64,000 nt of DNA from Gaetbulibacter_A aestuarii. Lineage in GTDB: Bacteria; Bacteroidota; Bacteroidia; Flavobacteriales; Flavobacteriaceae. The stretch covers positions 186,001 to 250,000 of the forward strand of contig NZ_BAABAY010000007.1 in assembly GCF_039537665.1 (NCBI RefSeq), given 5' to 3'. A program made the translations under genes and the position numbers. Positions 8,793 through 16,342 of the stretch are shown one piece after another (the first letter of the stretch is position 1; the number at the start of each line of letters is the position of its first letter). The notes below the pieces were generated by a model, which was given only the letters and a program-made list of their open reading frames with translations, was not told the origin of the DNA and ran no database searches.

Positions 8793-10145
8793 ATGCAAAG
8801 CTTCGACGATTTAAATTTAAATACGCCTTTACGAAATGCCCTGGACGATCTTGGGTTTAAAACGCCTACGCCTATACAGGCGGAGGCTTTTAGTGTTGTA
8901 GCTTCAGGTCGGGATATGGTTGGTATTGCTCAAACCGGTACCGGAAAAACCTATGCTTATATGCTGCCTATTCTTAAAAGTCTGCCCTATTCAACACAAG
9001 ATAATCCACGGGTACTTATTTTAGTTCCAACACGAGAATTGGTTGTGCAAGTGGTTGATGATATTGAGAAACTTTCAAAATACATTAATACCCGCGTTTT
9101 AGGGGTTTATGGTGGAACCAATATCAATACTCAAAAACAGGCTATTGCTCAAGGATTGGATATTTTAGTTGCTACTCCAGGACGTTTATACGATCTGGCT
9201 TTAACCAGGGTATTGAGATTAAAATCTATTCAGAAATTAGTCATCGATGAAGTTGATGTGATGCTGGATCTGGGCTTTCGTTTTCAAATTACCAATATTT
9301 TTGAACTCCTGTCGAAGCATCAGAACATCATGTTCTCAGCGACCATGACCCATGACGTTGATGCCTTGATCAATGATTTCTTTAAAGCTCCCGAACGTGT
9401 ATCTATCGCAGTTTCGGGAACACCTTTGGAGAATATTGCACAAAGCCGCTATAAAGTTCCAAACTTTAATACCAAAGTAAATCTGTTGGTTGAACTTCTT
9501 AAAGATCAGGAAATCTTCAACAAGGTTTTGGTTTTTGTAGATTCCAAACGCATGGCCGATCGTTTATTTGAGGCTTTAGATGCCTTTTATAAAGAAGACT
9601 TAGCAATTATTCATTCAAATAAAACACAAAATTATCGCTTAAGAAGTATCGAACAGTTTCGAAAGGGCGACAATCGTATTTTGGTAGCTACAGATGTTAT
9701 GGCTCGTGGCTTGGATATCGATAATATAAGTCACGTTATAAATTTTGACACCCCGGATTATCCTGAAAATTACATGCATCGTATTGGGCGAACAGGTCGT
9801 GCCGAACGTGAAGGGCACAGTATTTTATTTTCAACAGAAAAAGAAGAGGAATTTGTAACACAGATAGAAGACCTCATGCAAATGACAATTCCGTTGCTTG
9901 ATCTTCCTGAAACTGTCGCCATTTCAGATGAACTTATTCCTGAAGAACGGCCAAAAATTAAAGAGCACTACAACCCCTTAAAACAACGTGATGAAGATGC
10001 ACCCGGACCGGCTTTTCACGAAAAGAAAGAAAAGAACAAAAAAGAGAATTTAGGAGGAAGTTATAAATTCAAGATCGCTAAAAAGTACAAGAAACCTAAA
10101 ACTCGCGGCGATAAGAACTACAATAAACGCCATAAAGGAAAATAA
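8793..10145 (+). CDS. DEAD-box ATP-dependent RNA helicase
   Basis: A 450-residue superfamily 2 RNA helicase that remodels RNA in ribosome assembly or mRNA turnover. Motifs in order: Q motif TPTPIQ (24-29), motif I AQTGTGKT (46-53), PTRELV, ATPGRL, motif II as DEVD instead of DEAD, motif III SAT, VFVDSKR, ATDVMARGLD and motif VI HRIGRTGR. A lysine-rich tail (about the last 50 residues) probably binds RNA. Regulation by its own promoter is suggested by the box at 8769. The DEVD variant keeps the two acidic residues needed for Mg-ATP hydrolysis. Which of the RhlE/DbpA-like paralogues it corresponds to cannot be told here. Confidence 0.94.
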   Translation: MQSFDDLNLNTPLRNALDDLGFKTPTPIQAEAFSVVASGRDMVGIAQTGTGKTYAYMLPILKSLPYSTQDNPRVLILVPTRELVVQVVDDIEKLSKYINTRVLGVYGGTNINTQKQAIAQGLDILVATPGRLYDLALTRVLRLKSIQKLVIDEVDVMLDLGFRFQITNIFELLSKHQNIMFSATMTHDVDALINDFFKAPERVSIAVSGTPLENIAQSRYKVPNFNTKVNLLVELLKDQEIFNKVLVFVDSKRMADRLFEALDAFYKEDLAIIHSNKTQNYRLRSIEQFRKGDNRILVATDVMARGLDIDNISHVINFDTPDYPENYMHRIGRTGRAEREGHSILFSTEKEEEFVTQIEDLMQMTIPLLDLPETVAISDELIPEERPKIKEHYNPLKQRDEDAPGPAFHEKKEKNKKENLGGSYKFKIAKKYKKPKTRGDKNYNKRHKGK

Positions 10146-10146
10146 A

Positions 10147-10180
10147 AAAACCTCTCCAAAAGGAAAGGTTTTGTTTTTTG
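10147..10180. terminator. Rho-independent terminator after helicase gene
   Basis: Arms 10147-10157 and 10162-10172 pair at 10 of 11 positions around an AAAA loop. A T-run follows on the plus strand and an A-run precedes it, so it can serve both the helicase gene and the convergent gene ending at 10196. Confidence 0.75.
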
Positions 10181-10195
10181 ATTGATGGATGGCAT

Positions 10196-10621
10196 CTATT
10201 CGTTATCGTCTTCTACTTTTTTTAAACCACGCAAAATAAGGATACCAAGTCTCGCAAAAAGAAAAGTAACTAATCCAAATGTTGCCGCAAGTAAAGATAC
10301 TTTAAGTCCGCCGGCAAACAGTGCCGGAGACGGATTTCCTATGGCTTCAACGCCATCAAAGGCGCCAATCAAACCTATTACAGATCCTAAAAATCCAAAA
10401 ACCAAACCGAGAAGACTACTGTCAGCGGTAAGTTTTAGCATTTTATTTACTAATGCCGAATTCGTTTTTAATTTTAAAAATCCAAAAACTATGAATCCTA
10501 TAGAAATTAGAAAACAGAGTAATATTGGTGTCATAAACACAGGATTGCCCTCGTAAAACCGTTCAACAAATGGATTTCCTATTAATGGAATACGAATAAA
10601 GGTTAAAATAAATGAGTACAT
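10196..10621 (-). CDS. MotA/TolQ/ExbB-like small membrane protein
   Basis: A 141-residue protein with three predicted membrane helices: about residues 32-52, 68-92 and 102-130. The last two resemble the core of ExbB/TolQ proton channels, with a glycine-rich GSVIGLIGAFDG and a following AGGLKVSLLAATFGL. ExbB and TolQ normally have about 220-240 residues and a cytoplasmic loop domain, so this is a minimal version. No ExbD/TolR partner or TonB gene is adjacent. It stands alone between a bidirectional terminator and a TACTTTTG box. An energy-coupling channel role is inferred from similarity only. Confidence 0.6.
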   Translation of the reverse strand: MYSFILTFIRIPLIGNPFVERFYEGNPVFMTPILLCFLISIGFIVFGFLKLKTNSALVNKMLKLTADSSLLGLVFGFLGSVIGLIGAFDGVEAIGNPSPALFAGGLKVSLLAATFGLVTFLFARLGILILRGLKKVEDDNE

Positions 10622-10650
10622 ATGAGTTCGTTTTTTTGATTAATACCCTC

Positions 10651-10658
10651 CAAAAGTA
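10651..10658 (-). promoter_or_regulatory. Putative -7 box for ExbB-like gene
   Basis: Minus strand reads TACTTTTG (TAnnTTTG), 29 bp before the ATG at 10621. No clear -33 TTG is seen. Confidence 0.35.
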
Positions 10659-10689
10659 GGCTATAAATCCTGTGTCTTTTTTAAAATGC

Positions 10690-10756
10690 GATGAATAACC
10701 GGATTAGTATGGGTTTTAACAAGATGTCGAAACGGGCGCTAATTCCGTTATTCGTC
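10690..10756. repeat. Imperfect inverted repeat upstream of LytS/LytTR operon
   Basis: Two 18-bp arms (10690-10707 and 10739-10756) are complementary at 15 positions and separated by 31 bp. They lie 57 bp before the sensor kinase ATG, between divergent genes. This could be an operator for the LytTR regulator encoded next to it, but LytTR sites are usually direct repeats, so the role is open. Confidence 0.4.
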
Positions 10757-10812
10757 TACAAAATACAAATCGTGCTCAAAATTATAGTATTATTGTAGCT
10801 TAATTAGCTCAA

Positions 10813-11865
10813 ATGTTCACAAAAGCAGCAATTAAAAATCTTTTGATTCGGATTTTTCTACACCTCCTATTTTGGTGCGGCGTATTGCTTTTTTTTACTT
10901 ATTTTTTTGGTGGCGACATTTCAAAACTAAATGATGCCATGGCATTTTCACTTTTTTTGATGCCGATAACCATTGCTACCACCTACGTATCCATTTACAA
11001 GTTAATACCCGATTATCTGGTTACCAAACGCTATGGGTTATTCGCCTTATACAGTGTTTACACTTTTATCATATCCTGTTATCTCATCATGTTATCCATA
11101 TTTTTCAGCCTGACTTATCTAGCTGAATTTCAGTATAATAACATGAATCCGGCCACGAGAAATATTTTATATGTGGCTACAAGTGTTTATATCGTTGTGT
11201 TTTTGGCAAGTGCTTTTAAACTCCTTAAGATCAATTTAAAACACAGTGAAGAAACTAAAAAACTGGAAACTAAAATTCTGGAGACACAGCTTAAATTGAA
11301 AGAACAGGAGTTGCATTATTTGAAGATGCAGATCCATCCGCATTTTTTATTCAATACTTTAAATACGATGTATGGCTTCGCTTTGCGCAAAGCGGAAGAA
11401 ACGCCTGAAATGATCTTGAAACTCTCTAATTTACTAGATTATTTATTGTATCAATCCGACAAACCTTTTGTTGCGCTTTCAGATGAAATGGCACACATTG
11501 AAGACTACATCGCTCTTGAAAAAATGCGCTTTAACAAGACTTTGAATATTGAATTTATAAAAGATCATATTCCAAAAGATCTGAAAATCGCTCCCATGCT
11601 ATTGTTACCTTTCATTGAAAATAGTTTTAAACATGGCGCTATCAAAAATGGGGTTTTAGATATCTTCATACAGTTGAAATGTAGTGGCAGAACTATTTTT
11701 CTACTTGTTGAAAACACCAGCACAAAACCTGAATTTTCAAATAAAGGTATTGGCTTAGAAAATATTAAAAAGCGTTTACATATCCTTTATAAAAACAATC
11801 ATAAATTGGTGATTAATAAAACCGACGATAGCTTTAATGTTGAATTAAAATTAGATTTGAACTAA
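10813..11865 (+). CDS. LytS/YehU-type sensor histidine kinase
   Basis: A 350-residue membrane kinase. Four hydrophobic helices span roughly residues 10-32, 42-62, 76-102 and 117-138. A coiled-coil linker rich in Glu and Lys (145-170) leads to the His_kinase domain (PF06580), with IHPHFLFNTLN and the likely phosphorylated His177. A HATPase_c domain follows, with FIENSFKHGA (N box) and GIGLENIKKRL (G box). It has no recognisable extracellular sensor domain, so it may sense membrane state or a small ligand. It abuts the LytTR regulator gene directly: the stop codon is followed at once by the next start. Confidence 0.93.
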   Translation: MFTKAAIKNLLIRIFLHLLFWCGVLLFFTYFFGGDISKLNDAMAFSLFLMPITIATTYVSIYKLIPDYLVTKRYGLFALYSVYTFIISCYLIMLSIFFSLTYLAEFQYNNMNPATRNILYVATSVYIVVFLASAFKLLKINLKHSEETKKLETKILETQLKLKEQELHYLKMQIHPHFLFNTLNTMYGFALRKAEETPEMILKLSNLLDYLLYQSDKPFVALSDEMAHIEDYIALEKMRFNKTLNIEFIKDHIPKDLKIAPMLLLPFIENSFKHGAIKNGVLDIFIQLKCSGRTIFLLVENTSTKPEFSNKGIGLENIKKRLHILYKNNHKLVINKTDDSFNVELKLDLN

Positions 11866-12588
11866 GTGGGAACAGTACGAAGAACCATAAACTGCCTGAT
11901 CATTGATGACGAAGCTGTAGCCCGCGAAGTTATTGAAAGTCATCTGGCCAAAATAAAGAACATCCATGTGGTGGCGCGCTGTAGTACCGCTATGGAAGCC
12001 TTTCAATATATCAGCTCAAAACCGATCGACCTTGTTTTTCTGGACATCAACATGCCCGAAATATCAGGGATCGCCTTTGCGAAATCCATCAACAAGAATA
12101 TCAAAATTATTTTTACAACGGCATATCGGGATTATGCTGTGGAAGGTTTTGAATTACAGGCTGTAGATTATTTGTTAAAACCAATCGCCTTTGAGCGTCT
12201 TTTGAAAGCAGTGAACACTTACTTTGACGTGTATTTGGAATCGAAAAAACAACTTCCCCCTACATCAGATGACAACACATTTATGTTTGTGCGGTCTGAC
12301 AGAACGATGACAAAAATTGATTTTTCTGAAATTATTTACATCGAAAGCTTCAGTGATTATTTGAAAATCCATCTCACTGACAAAACCGTTGTAACCAGAG
12401 AAACCATCAGTGCCATAGATGCCAAGCTTCCGAAAACCCAATTTTTAAGGATTCACCGTTCCTATATTATTGCAATTCCTCGTATCGTATCATTCACCAA
12501 CGAATATATCACCATTGCCAATACGGCTTTATCCATAAGTAGAAGTTATAAAAATGAGGTTCTCAAAACTTTAGAACAGTATTTTTAA
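11866..12588 (+). CDS. LytTR-family response regulator
   Basis: A 240-residue DNA-binding response regulator, cognate to the kinase just upstream. The receiver domain (about 8-125) shows acidic Asp14/Asp15, the phosphoacceptor Asp60 in LVFLDINMP, and the conserved Lys in LLKPI. The LytTR DNA-binding domain occupies about residues 138-240 (IIYIESFSDYLKI, RIHRSYI). The only sensible start is a GTG immediately after the kinase stop, which implies translational coupling. Targets are unknown; the inverted repeat at 10690-10756 upstream of the operon is a candidate autoregulatory site. Confidence 0.93.
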   Translation: MGTVRRTINCLIIDDEAVAREVIESHLAKIKNIHVVARCSTAMEAFQYISSKPIDLVFLDINMPEISGIAFAKSINKNIKIIFTTAYRDYAVEGFELQAVDYLLKPIAFERLLKAVNTYFDVYLESKKQLPPTSDDNTFMFVRSDRTMTKIDFSEIIYIESFSDYLKIHLTDKTVVTRETISAIDAKLPKTQFLRIHRSYIIAIPRIVSFTNEYITIANTALSISRSYKNEVLKTLEQYF

Positions 12589-12627
12589 AAGCTCAAATAA
12601 CGTGCTGAATTTATCGTTTTATATAGT

Positions 12628-12635
12628 TAACTTTG
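12628..12635 (+). promoter_or_regulatory. Putative -7 box for S1/P1 nuclease gene
   Basis: TAACTTTG matches TAnnTTTG and lies 16 bp before the ATG at 12652. No good TTG -33 box is seen. Confidence 0.4.
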
Positions 12636-12651
12636 CATCAAAATTTTTGAA

Positions 12652-13434
12652 ATGAAAAAATATTTTCTTCTCCTTTTTTTAGTTGTTTCAACACAAGTTT
12701 TCGCGAACCCTATGAAATCCTTTTGGGGACCTACCGGACACCGTGTGGTTGGTCAAATTGCTGAAAATTATTTAAGTGTGAAGGCTAAAAAAGCCATAGA
12801 TAAACTTTTAGACGGTCATGGATTAGCCTTTGTTTCAACATATGCCGATGATATTAAGGCAGATAAACGTTACGATAAATATTACAGCTGGCATTACATC
12901 AATATGCCTATGGATCAGGATTATCAGGAATCGGAAAAAAATCCGGATGGCGATCTGGTAACAGGCATCACAAAATGTATGGAAGTCATTAAAGATCCTA
13001 AGACTTCAAAAGAAGATAAAGCCTTTTATTTAAAACTCCTAGTACATTTTATTGGCGACTTACATCAACCAATGCACATTGGTTTAGCTGAAGATCGCGG
13101 TGGTAACGATTTTAAAGTACAATGGTTTTATAACGACTCTAATTTGCACCGCGTTTGGGATAGTGAGATGATAGAAAATTATAAAATGAGTTATTCTGAA
13201 CTGGCTGCAAATGCTGATATCCTTTCCGCGCAACAAATAAGAGATATTCAAAAAGGAACAGTTGTAGACTGGGTTAATGAAGTACATCAGTTAACCCGAA
13301 ATGTTTACGACCATGTAAAGGAAGGCGAAAACCTGCGTTACCGTTATGCTTATGACAATTTTGGAACGGTGCGTACGCAACTCCAAAAAGCAGGTGTTCG
13401 ATTGGCAAAAGTGTTAAATGATTTATTCAGTTAG
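12652..13434 (+). CDS. Secreted S1/P1-type zinc nuclease
   Basis: A 260-residue exported nuclease that cuts single-stranded DNA and RNA, with 3'-nucleotidase activity in the family. A signal peptide (about 1-18, ending VFA) precedes the mature N-terminus. The zinc ligands expected for S1/P1 enzymes are visible: the near-N-terminal Trp and His of WGPTGHR, Asp in STYADDIK, His in SWHYINMP, and HFIGDLHQPMH, with Asp and His in GGNDF and NLHRVWD. In this family the N-terminal Trp helps bind zinc after cleavage; here a few residues precede it, so the true cleavage site may be later. It likely supplies nucleotides or phosphate from environmental DNA. Confidence 0.92.
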   Translation: MKKYFLLLFLVVSTQVFANPMKSFWGPTGHRVVGQIAENYLSVKAKKAIDKLLDGHGLAFVSTYADDIKADKRYDKYYSWHYINMPMDQDYQESEKNPDGDLVTGITKCMEVIKDPKTSKEDKAFYLKLLVHFIGDLHQPMHIGLAEDRGGNDFKVQWFYNDSNLHRVWDSEMIENYKMSYSELAANADILSAQQIRDIQKGTVVDWVNEVHQLTRNVYDHVKEGENLRYRYAYDNFGTVRTQLQKAGVRLAKVLNDLFS

Positions 13435-13462
13435 ATCATTGAATAGAATATTAAAAAATAAA

Positions 13463-13498
13463 AAAATCCCTTTCATCAACTGAAAGGGATTTTTTTTA
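13463..13498. terminator. Bidirectional terminator between nuclease gene and lpdA
   Basis: Perfect stem with arms 13463-13474 and 13482-13493 around a 7-nt loop, A-run before and T-run after. It serves the plus-strand nuclease gene and the convergent lpdA. Confidence 0.88.
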
Positions 13499-13514
13499 TC
13501 TATGTTTTAGGTGA

Positions 13515-14915
13515 TTACACGTGAAGCGCACGGTCTTCTGTGGCTGCAAGCGCAGCTTCTTTAACAGCTTCAGTGTACGTTGGATGCGCGTGTGACATTC
13601 TGGCTACATCTTCAGCAGAAGCACGATATTCCATAGCTACAACAGCTTCAGCAATTAAATCTGCAGCTCTGGCACCGATCATGTGAACGCCTAAAATTTC
13701 ATCCGTTTTCTTATCAGCTAAAATTTTAACAAAACCATCAGTATCCATACTGGCACGACTTCGTCCTAAAGCACGCATGGGGAATTGCCCTGATTTGTAT
13801 TCTATGCCTTCCTCTTTAAGTTGTTCTTCGGTTTTACCAACAGATGCCACTTCCGGCCAGGTATATACCACACCCGGAATTAAATTATAATCGATATGCG
13901 GCTTTTGTCCTGCAATCGTTTCCGCTACAAAAACACCTTCTTCTTCTGCCTTATGCGCTAACATAGCACCTTTTACCACATCACCGATCGCGTAAATATT
14001 TTTAACATTGGTTTGCAGATGTTCGTTTACTTCAACGCGTCCTCTATCATCAAGTTTTACTCCGGCAGCCTCAGCGTTCAAGCCATCTGTATAGGGTTTT
14101 CTTCCTACAGAAACTAAACAGTAATCCCCTTTAAACTCAACATCTTCACCTTTTTTGTTTTCTGCTTTCACGATAACCTCATCGCCTTTGCGCTCCACAG
14201 ATTTCACTTTGTGAGATACTGCAATTGAGAATTTTGCTTTTTTGAAGACCTTATTCAATTCCTTTGAAAGTCCACTATCCATGGTTGGGATAATGCGGTC
14301 CATATATTCAACGATGGTTACTTCAGCACCAAGTCGGCGATACACCTGACCAAGCTCCAAACCAATCACACCACCACCAATAATGATTAAGTGCTTAGGT
14401 ACTTCTTTCAATTTTAAAGCCTCTGTAGATGTAATGATACGTTCCTTATCAATATCAATAAATGGTAAACTTGCTGGTTTGCTTCCGGTAGCAATTATTG
14501 AATTTTTCGCTTCAATCTCCGTGGTCTCATCACCTTCAATAGTGATATGTGTAGCATCTTTAAAGCTACCCATACCATGGTAAACATCGATGTTATTCTT
14601 CTTCATTAAAAAATCAATACCACCGGTAGTTTGATCTACAACCTCCTGCTTTCTGGAGATCATTTTTTCCAAATTTACTTTTACTTCACCGGGAATATCA
14701 ATACCATGTTCTTCAAAATGTTTTACAGCATCCTCAAAATGATGTGAAGAATCTAATAAGGCTTTACTGGGAATACAACCCACATTCAAACACGTACCAC
14801 CAAGTGTGGCATATTTTTCTATAATAGCGGTTTTTAAGCCTAACTGGGCGCAACGAATGGCACCTACATATCCTCCGGGCCCTGAGCCTATAACGGCTAC
14901 ATCGTATGATTTCAT
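13515..14915 (-). CDS. lpdA: Dihydrolipoyl dehydrogenase (E3)
   Basis: Reoxidises the dihydrolipoyl groups of 2-oxo-acid dehydrogenase complexes and the glycine cleavage system with NAD. It has 466 residues. The FAD-binding GSGPGGY motif is at 10-16, the redox-active disulfide is Cys42/Cys47 in GGTCLNVGCIPSK, the NAD-binding GGGVIGLELG follows, then the FAD-contact ATGS and AIGDVV segments, and the C-terminal catalytic dyad HAHPTYTE. Full length. It stands alone, not next to E1/E2 genes, which suggests a shared E3 for several complexes. A TACTTTTG box lies upstream. Confidence 0.96.
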   Translation of the reverse strand: MKSYDVAVIGSGPGGYVGAIRCAQLGLKTAIIEKYATLGGTCLNVGCIPSKALLDSSHHFEDAVKHFEEHGIDIPGEVKVNLEKMISRKQEVVDQTTGGIDFLMKKNNIDVYHGMGSFKDATHITIEGDETTEIEAKNSIIATGSKPASLPFIDIDKERIITSTEALKLKEVPKHLIIIGGGVIGLELGQVYRRLGAEVTIVEYMDRIIPTMDSGLSKELNKVFKKAKFSIAVSHKVKSVERKGDEVIVKAENKKGEDVEFKGDYCLVSVGRKPYTDGLNAEAAGVKLDDRGRVEVNEHLQTNVKNIYAIGDVVKGAMLAHKAEEEGVFVAETIAGQKPHIDYNLIPGVVYTWPEVASVGKTEEQLKEEGIEYKSGQFPMRALGRSRASMDTDGFVKILADKKTDEILGVHMIGARAADLIAEAVVAMEYRASAEDVARMSHAHPTYTEAVKEAALAATEDRALHV

Positions 14916-14956
14916 AGTTTTATTTTTGGTAAATCGAAAGTTTTATAAACTGAAGT

Positions 14957-14964
14957 CAAAAGTA
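14957..14964 (-). promoter_or_regulatory. Putative -7 box for lpdA
   Basis: Minus strand reads TACTTTTG, 41 bp before the ATG at 14915. It lies in the 119-bp region divergent with smpB. No clear -33 TTG. Confidence 0.35.
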
Positions 14965-15020
14965 CGAATGTTTTGTCGGAAGACCATATAAAAAATTGCC
15001 ATAAAGTATGATAATTTGCG

Positions 15021-15028
15021 TAGTTTTG
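15021..15028 (+). promoter_or_regulatory. -7 box abutting smpB start
   Basis: TAGTTTTG matches TAnnTTTG and ends only 6 bp before the ATG at 15035. This places the transcription start at or next to the ATG, so the mRNA may be leaderless. It also rules against the in-frame ATG at 15008, which would lie upstream of the promoter. Confidence 0.5.
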
Positions 15029-15034
15029 TGCTGC

Positions 15035-15493
15035 ATGCAAAAGAAGATCAACATACAGAACAGAAAAGCCCGGTTTCAATACGAAATTTTGGATAAATAC
15101 ATGGCTGGAATTGTGCTCACCGGAACCGAAATAAAATCGATTCGCGAAAGCAAAGCTTCTATTGCGGAAAGTTTTTGTGAATTTAATGAAAAAGGCGAAT
15201 TATTTGTGGTGAATATGACTATTGAAGAATACAAATTCGGGAATTATTACAACCACCGACCTAAGGCTGAGCGCAAATTATTACTTACCCGACGCGAACT
15301 AAAAAAATTGCACAAAGAAGTTAAAAATTCGGGGCTGACCATTATTCCGTTGAAACTTTTTATCAACGATCGTGGCTTGGCTAAATTGAATATCGCTTTA
15401 GCTCGCGGTAAAAAGTTATACGATAAACGCGAAACCATTAAAGATCGGGAAAGTAAACGACGTTTAGATCGCATTAAGAAGATCTATAACTAA
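15035..15493 (+). CDS. smpB: SsrA-binding protein SmpB
   Basis: Binds tmRNA and delivers it to stalled ribosomes in trans-translation. I choose the start at 15035 (152 residues, MQKKINIQNRKARFQY...) because it gives the usual family length and follows a -7 box; the ATG at 15008 would add nine hydrophobic, unconserved residues. SmpB signatures seen are LTGTEIKSIRESKAS, the ESFCEF segment and the C-terminal basic tail KLYDKRETIKDRESKR that reaches into the mRNA channel. The tmRNA gene itself is not in the window. Confidence 0.96.
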   Translation: MQKKINIQNRKARFQYEILDKYMAGIVLTGTEIKSIRESKASIAESFCEFNEKGELFVVNMTIEEYKFGNYYNHRPKAERKLLLTRRELKKLHKEVKNSGLTIIPLKLFINDRGLAKLNIALARGKKLYDKRETIKDRESKRRLDRIKKIYN

Positions 15494-15547
15494 GCGTTGT
15501 TTTATAAAATGCAACAACGAGACCTTATTATCTTAAATGGGTTTACA

Positions 15548-15976
15548 ATGAAAAAATTATTTTTTGCAGCACTTCTATTAATTATAATATTCAGCTGTAA
15601 ATCTTCAGAAGTTTCGTTTGTAAATCCGGAACTTTTTGGAACCTGGGTATGGATCAGCACTGATGGTGGCATCGGCAATCATATCCATAACACACCCGAA
15701 TCAACCGGATTCACTATTGAATTAAGGCTAAATAAAGATTCCGAATACAGTCTATATAAAAGCAAACTGAGAATTGGAACCGGTAGTTATCATATAACCG
15801 AGAAAAGGTCTCTTTTACAAAATAAGCTGGCTGCATTTATCACCTTGGATGAAAATGCAAATGATTCAAGCAACATCATTTCTTCCGGCATGTTAATTCT
15901 TGAAAAAAAGGATACTCTTATAATATCTCAGGATGTTTATGATGGTGTTGGAAGCACCTTCGCAAGACTAAAATAA
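15548..15976 (+). CDS. Small predicted lipoprotein, lipocalin-like
   Basis: 142 residues from the ATG at 15548, which begins a proper lipoprotein signal (MKKLFFAALLL...IFSC, Cys17). An upstream in-frame ATG would put 17 polar residues in front of the signal and is rejected. The mature part begins with FGTWVW, has alternating hydrophobic residues and an ILEKKDTLIIS strand pair, resembling the lipocalin-like proteins common in Bacteroidota. I recognise no named family. It is convergent, with a 5-bp gap, to the small membrane-protein gene at 15982. Confidence 0.65.
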   Translation: MKKLFFAALLLIIIFSCKSSEVSFVNPELFGTWVWISTDGGIGNHIHNTPESTGFTIELRLNKDSEYSLYKSKLRIGTGSYHITEKRSLLQNKLAAFITLDENANDSSNIISSGMLILEKKDTLIISQDVYDGVGSTFARLK

Positions 15977-15981
15977 CTCAC

Positions 15982-16200
15982 CTATTTTTTCCCGATAAAA
16001 TCACGTAAGCCTGCCAAACTTAGCAACGCCCCTACAACCAGTGATGCATAATACCAGGGTTCACTCATGCTATAACTACTTCCGTCGAACATCGAGTTCA
16101 CTGCTTCCTGTAATTCATTCGTTGGTTTATGATTCAGTGCCCATACAATGATGAAGATTCCTATGGCTAATAAAATAATGCCTCTAAGCGTTTTATTCAT
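15982..16200 (-). CDS. Small two-helix membrane protein
   Basis: 72 residues with two membrane helices (about 6-24 and 48-67) joined by a polar loop, ending in a short basic tail. The layout resembles the DUF3185-type small membrane proteins, but that is only a weak likeness. Function unknown. The codon pattern and clean convergent spacing with the lipoprotein gene support a real gene. Confidence 0.55.
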   Translation of the reverse strand: MNKTLRGIILLAIGIFIIVWALNHKPTNELQEAVNSMFDGSSYSMSEPWYYASLVVGALLSLAGLRDFIGKK

Positions 16201-16247
16201 TTTGTTTTTAGTTTAGTTTCAACTAAGATAACGTTTTAAAATAAATT

Positions 16248-16276
16248 AAACTCCTGATATTCACAGGAAGTTTTTT
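16248..16276 (+). terminator. Possible hairpin with T-run before iminopeptidase gene
   Basis: Left arm 16248-16256 and right arm 16264-16273 pair with one bulged base and are followed by a T-run on the plus strand. It lies 66 bp before the ATG at 16343. It could stop read-through from the lipoprotein gene at 15548, or act as an attenuator. Confidence 0.3.
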
Positions 16277-16342
16277 CTTATTTTAGAGGACTTAAACGCC
16301 ATGCCGTTTAGATCATTGAAACTAATCAAAATCAAAATTACT

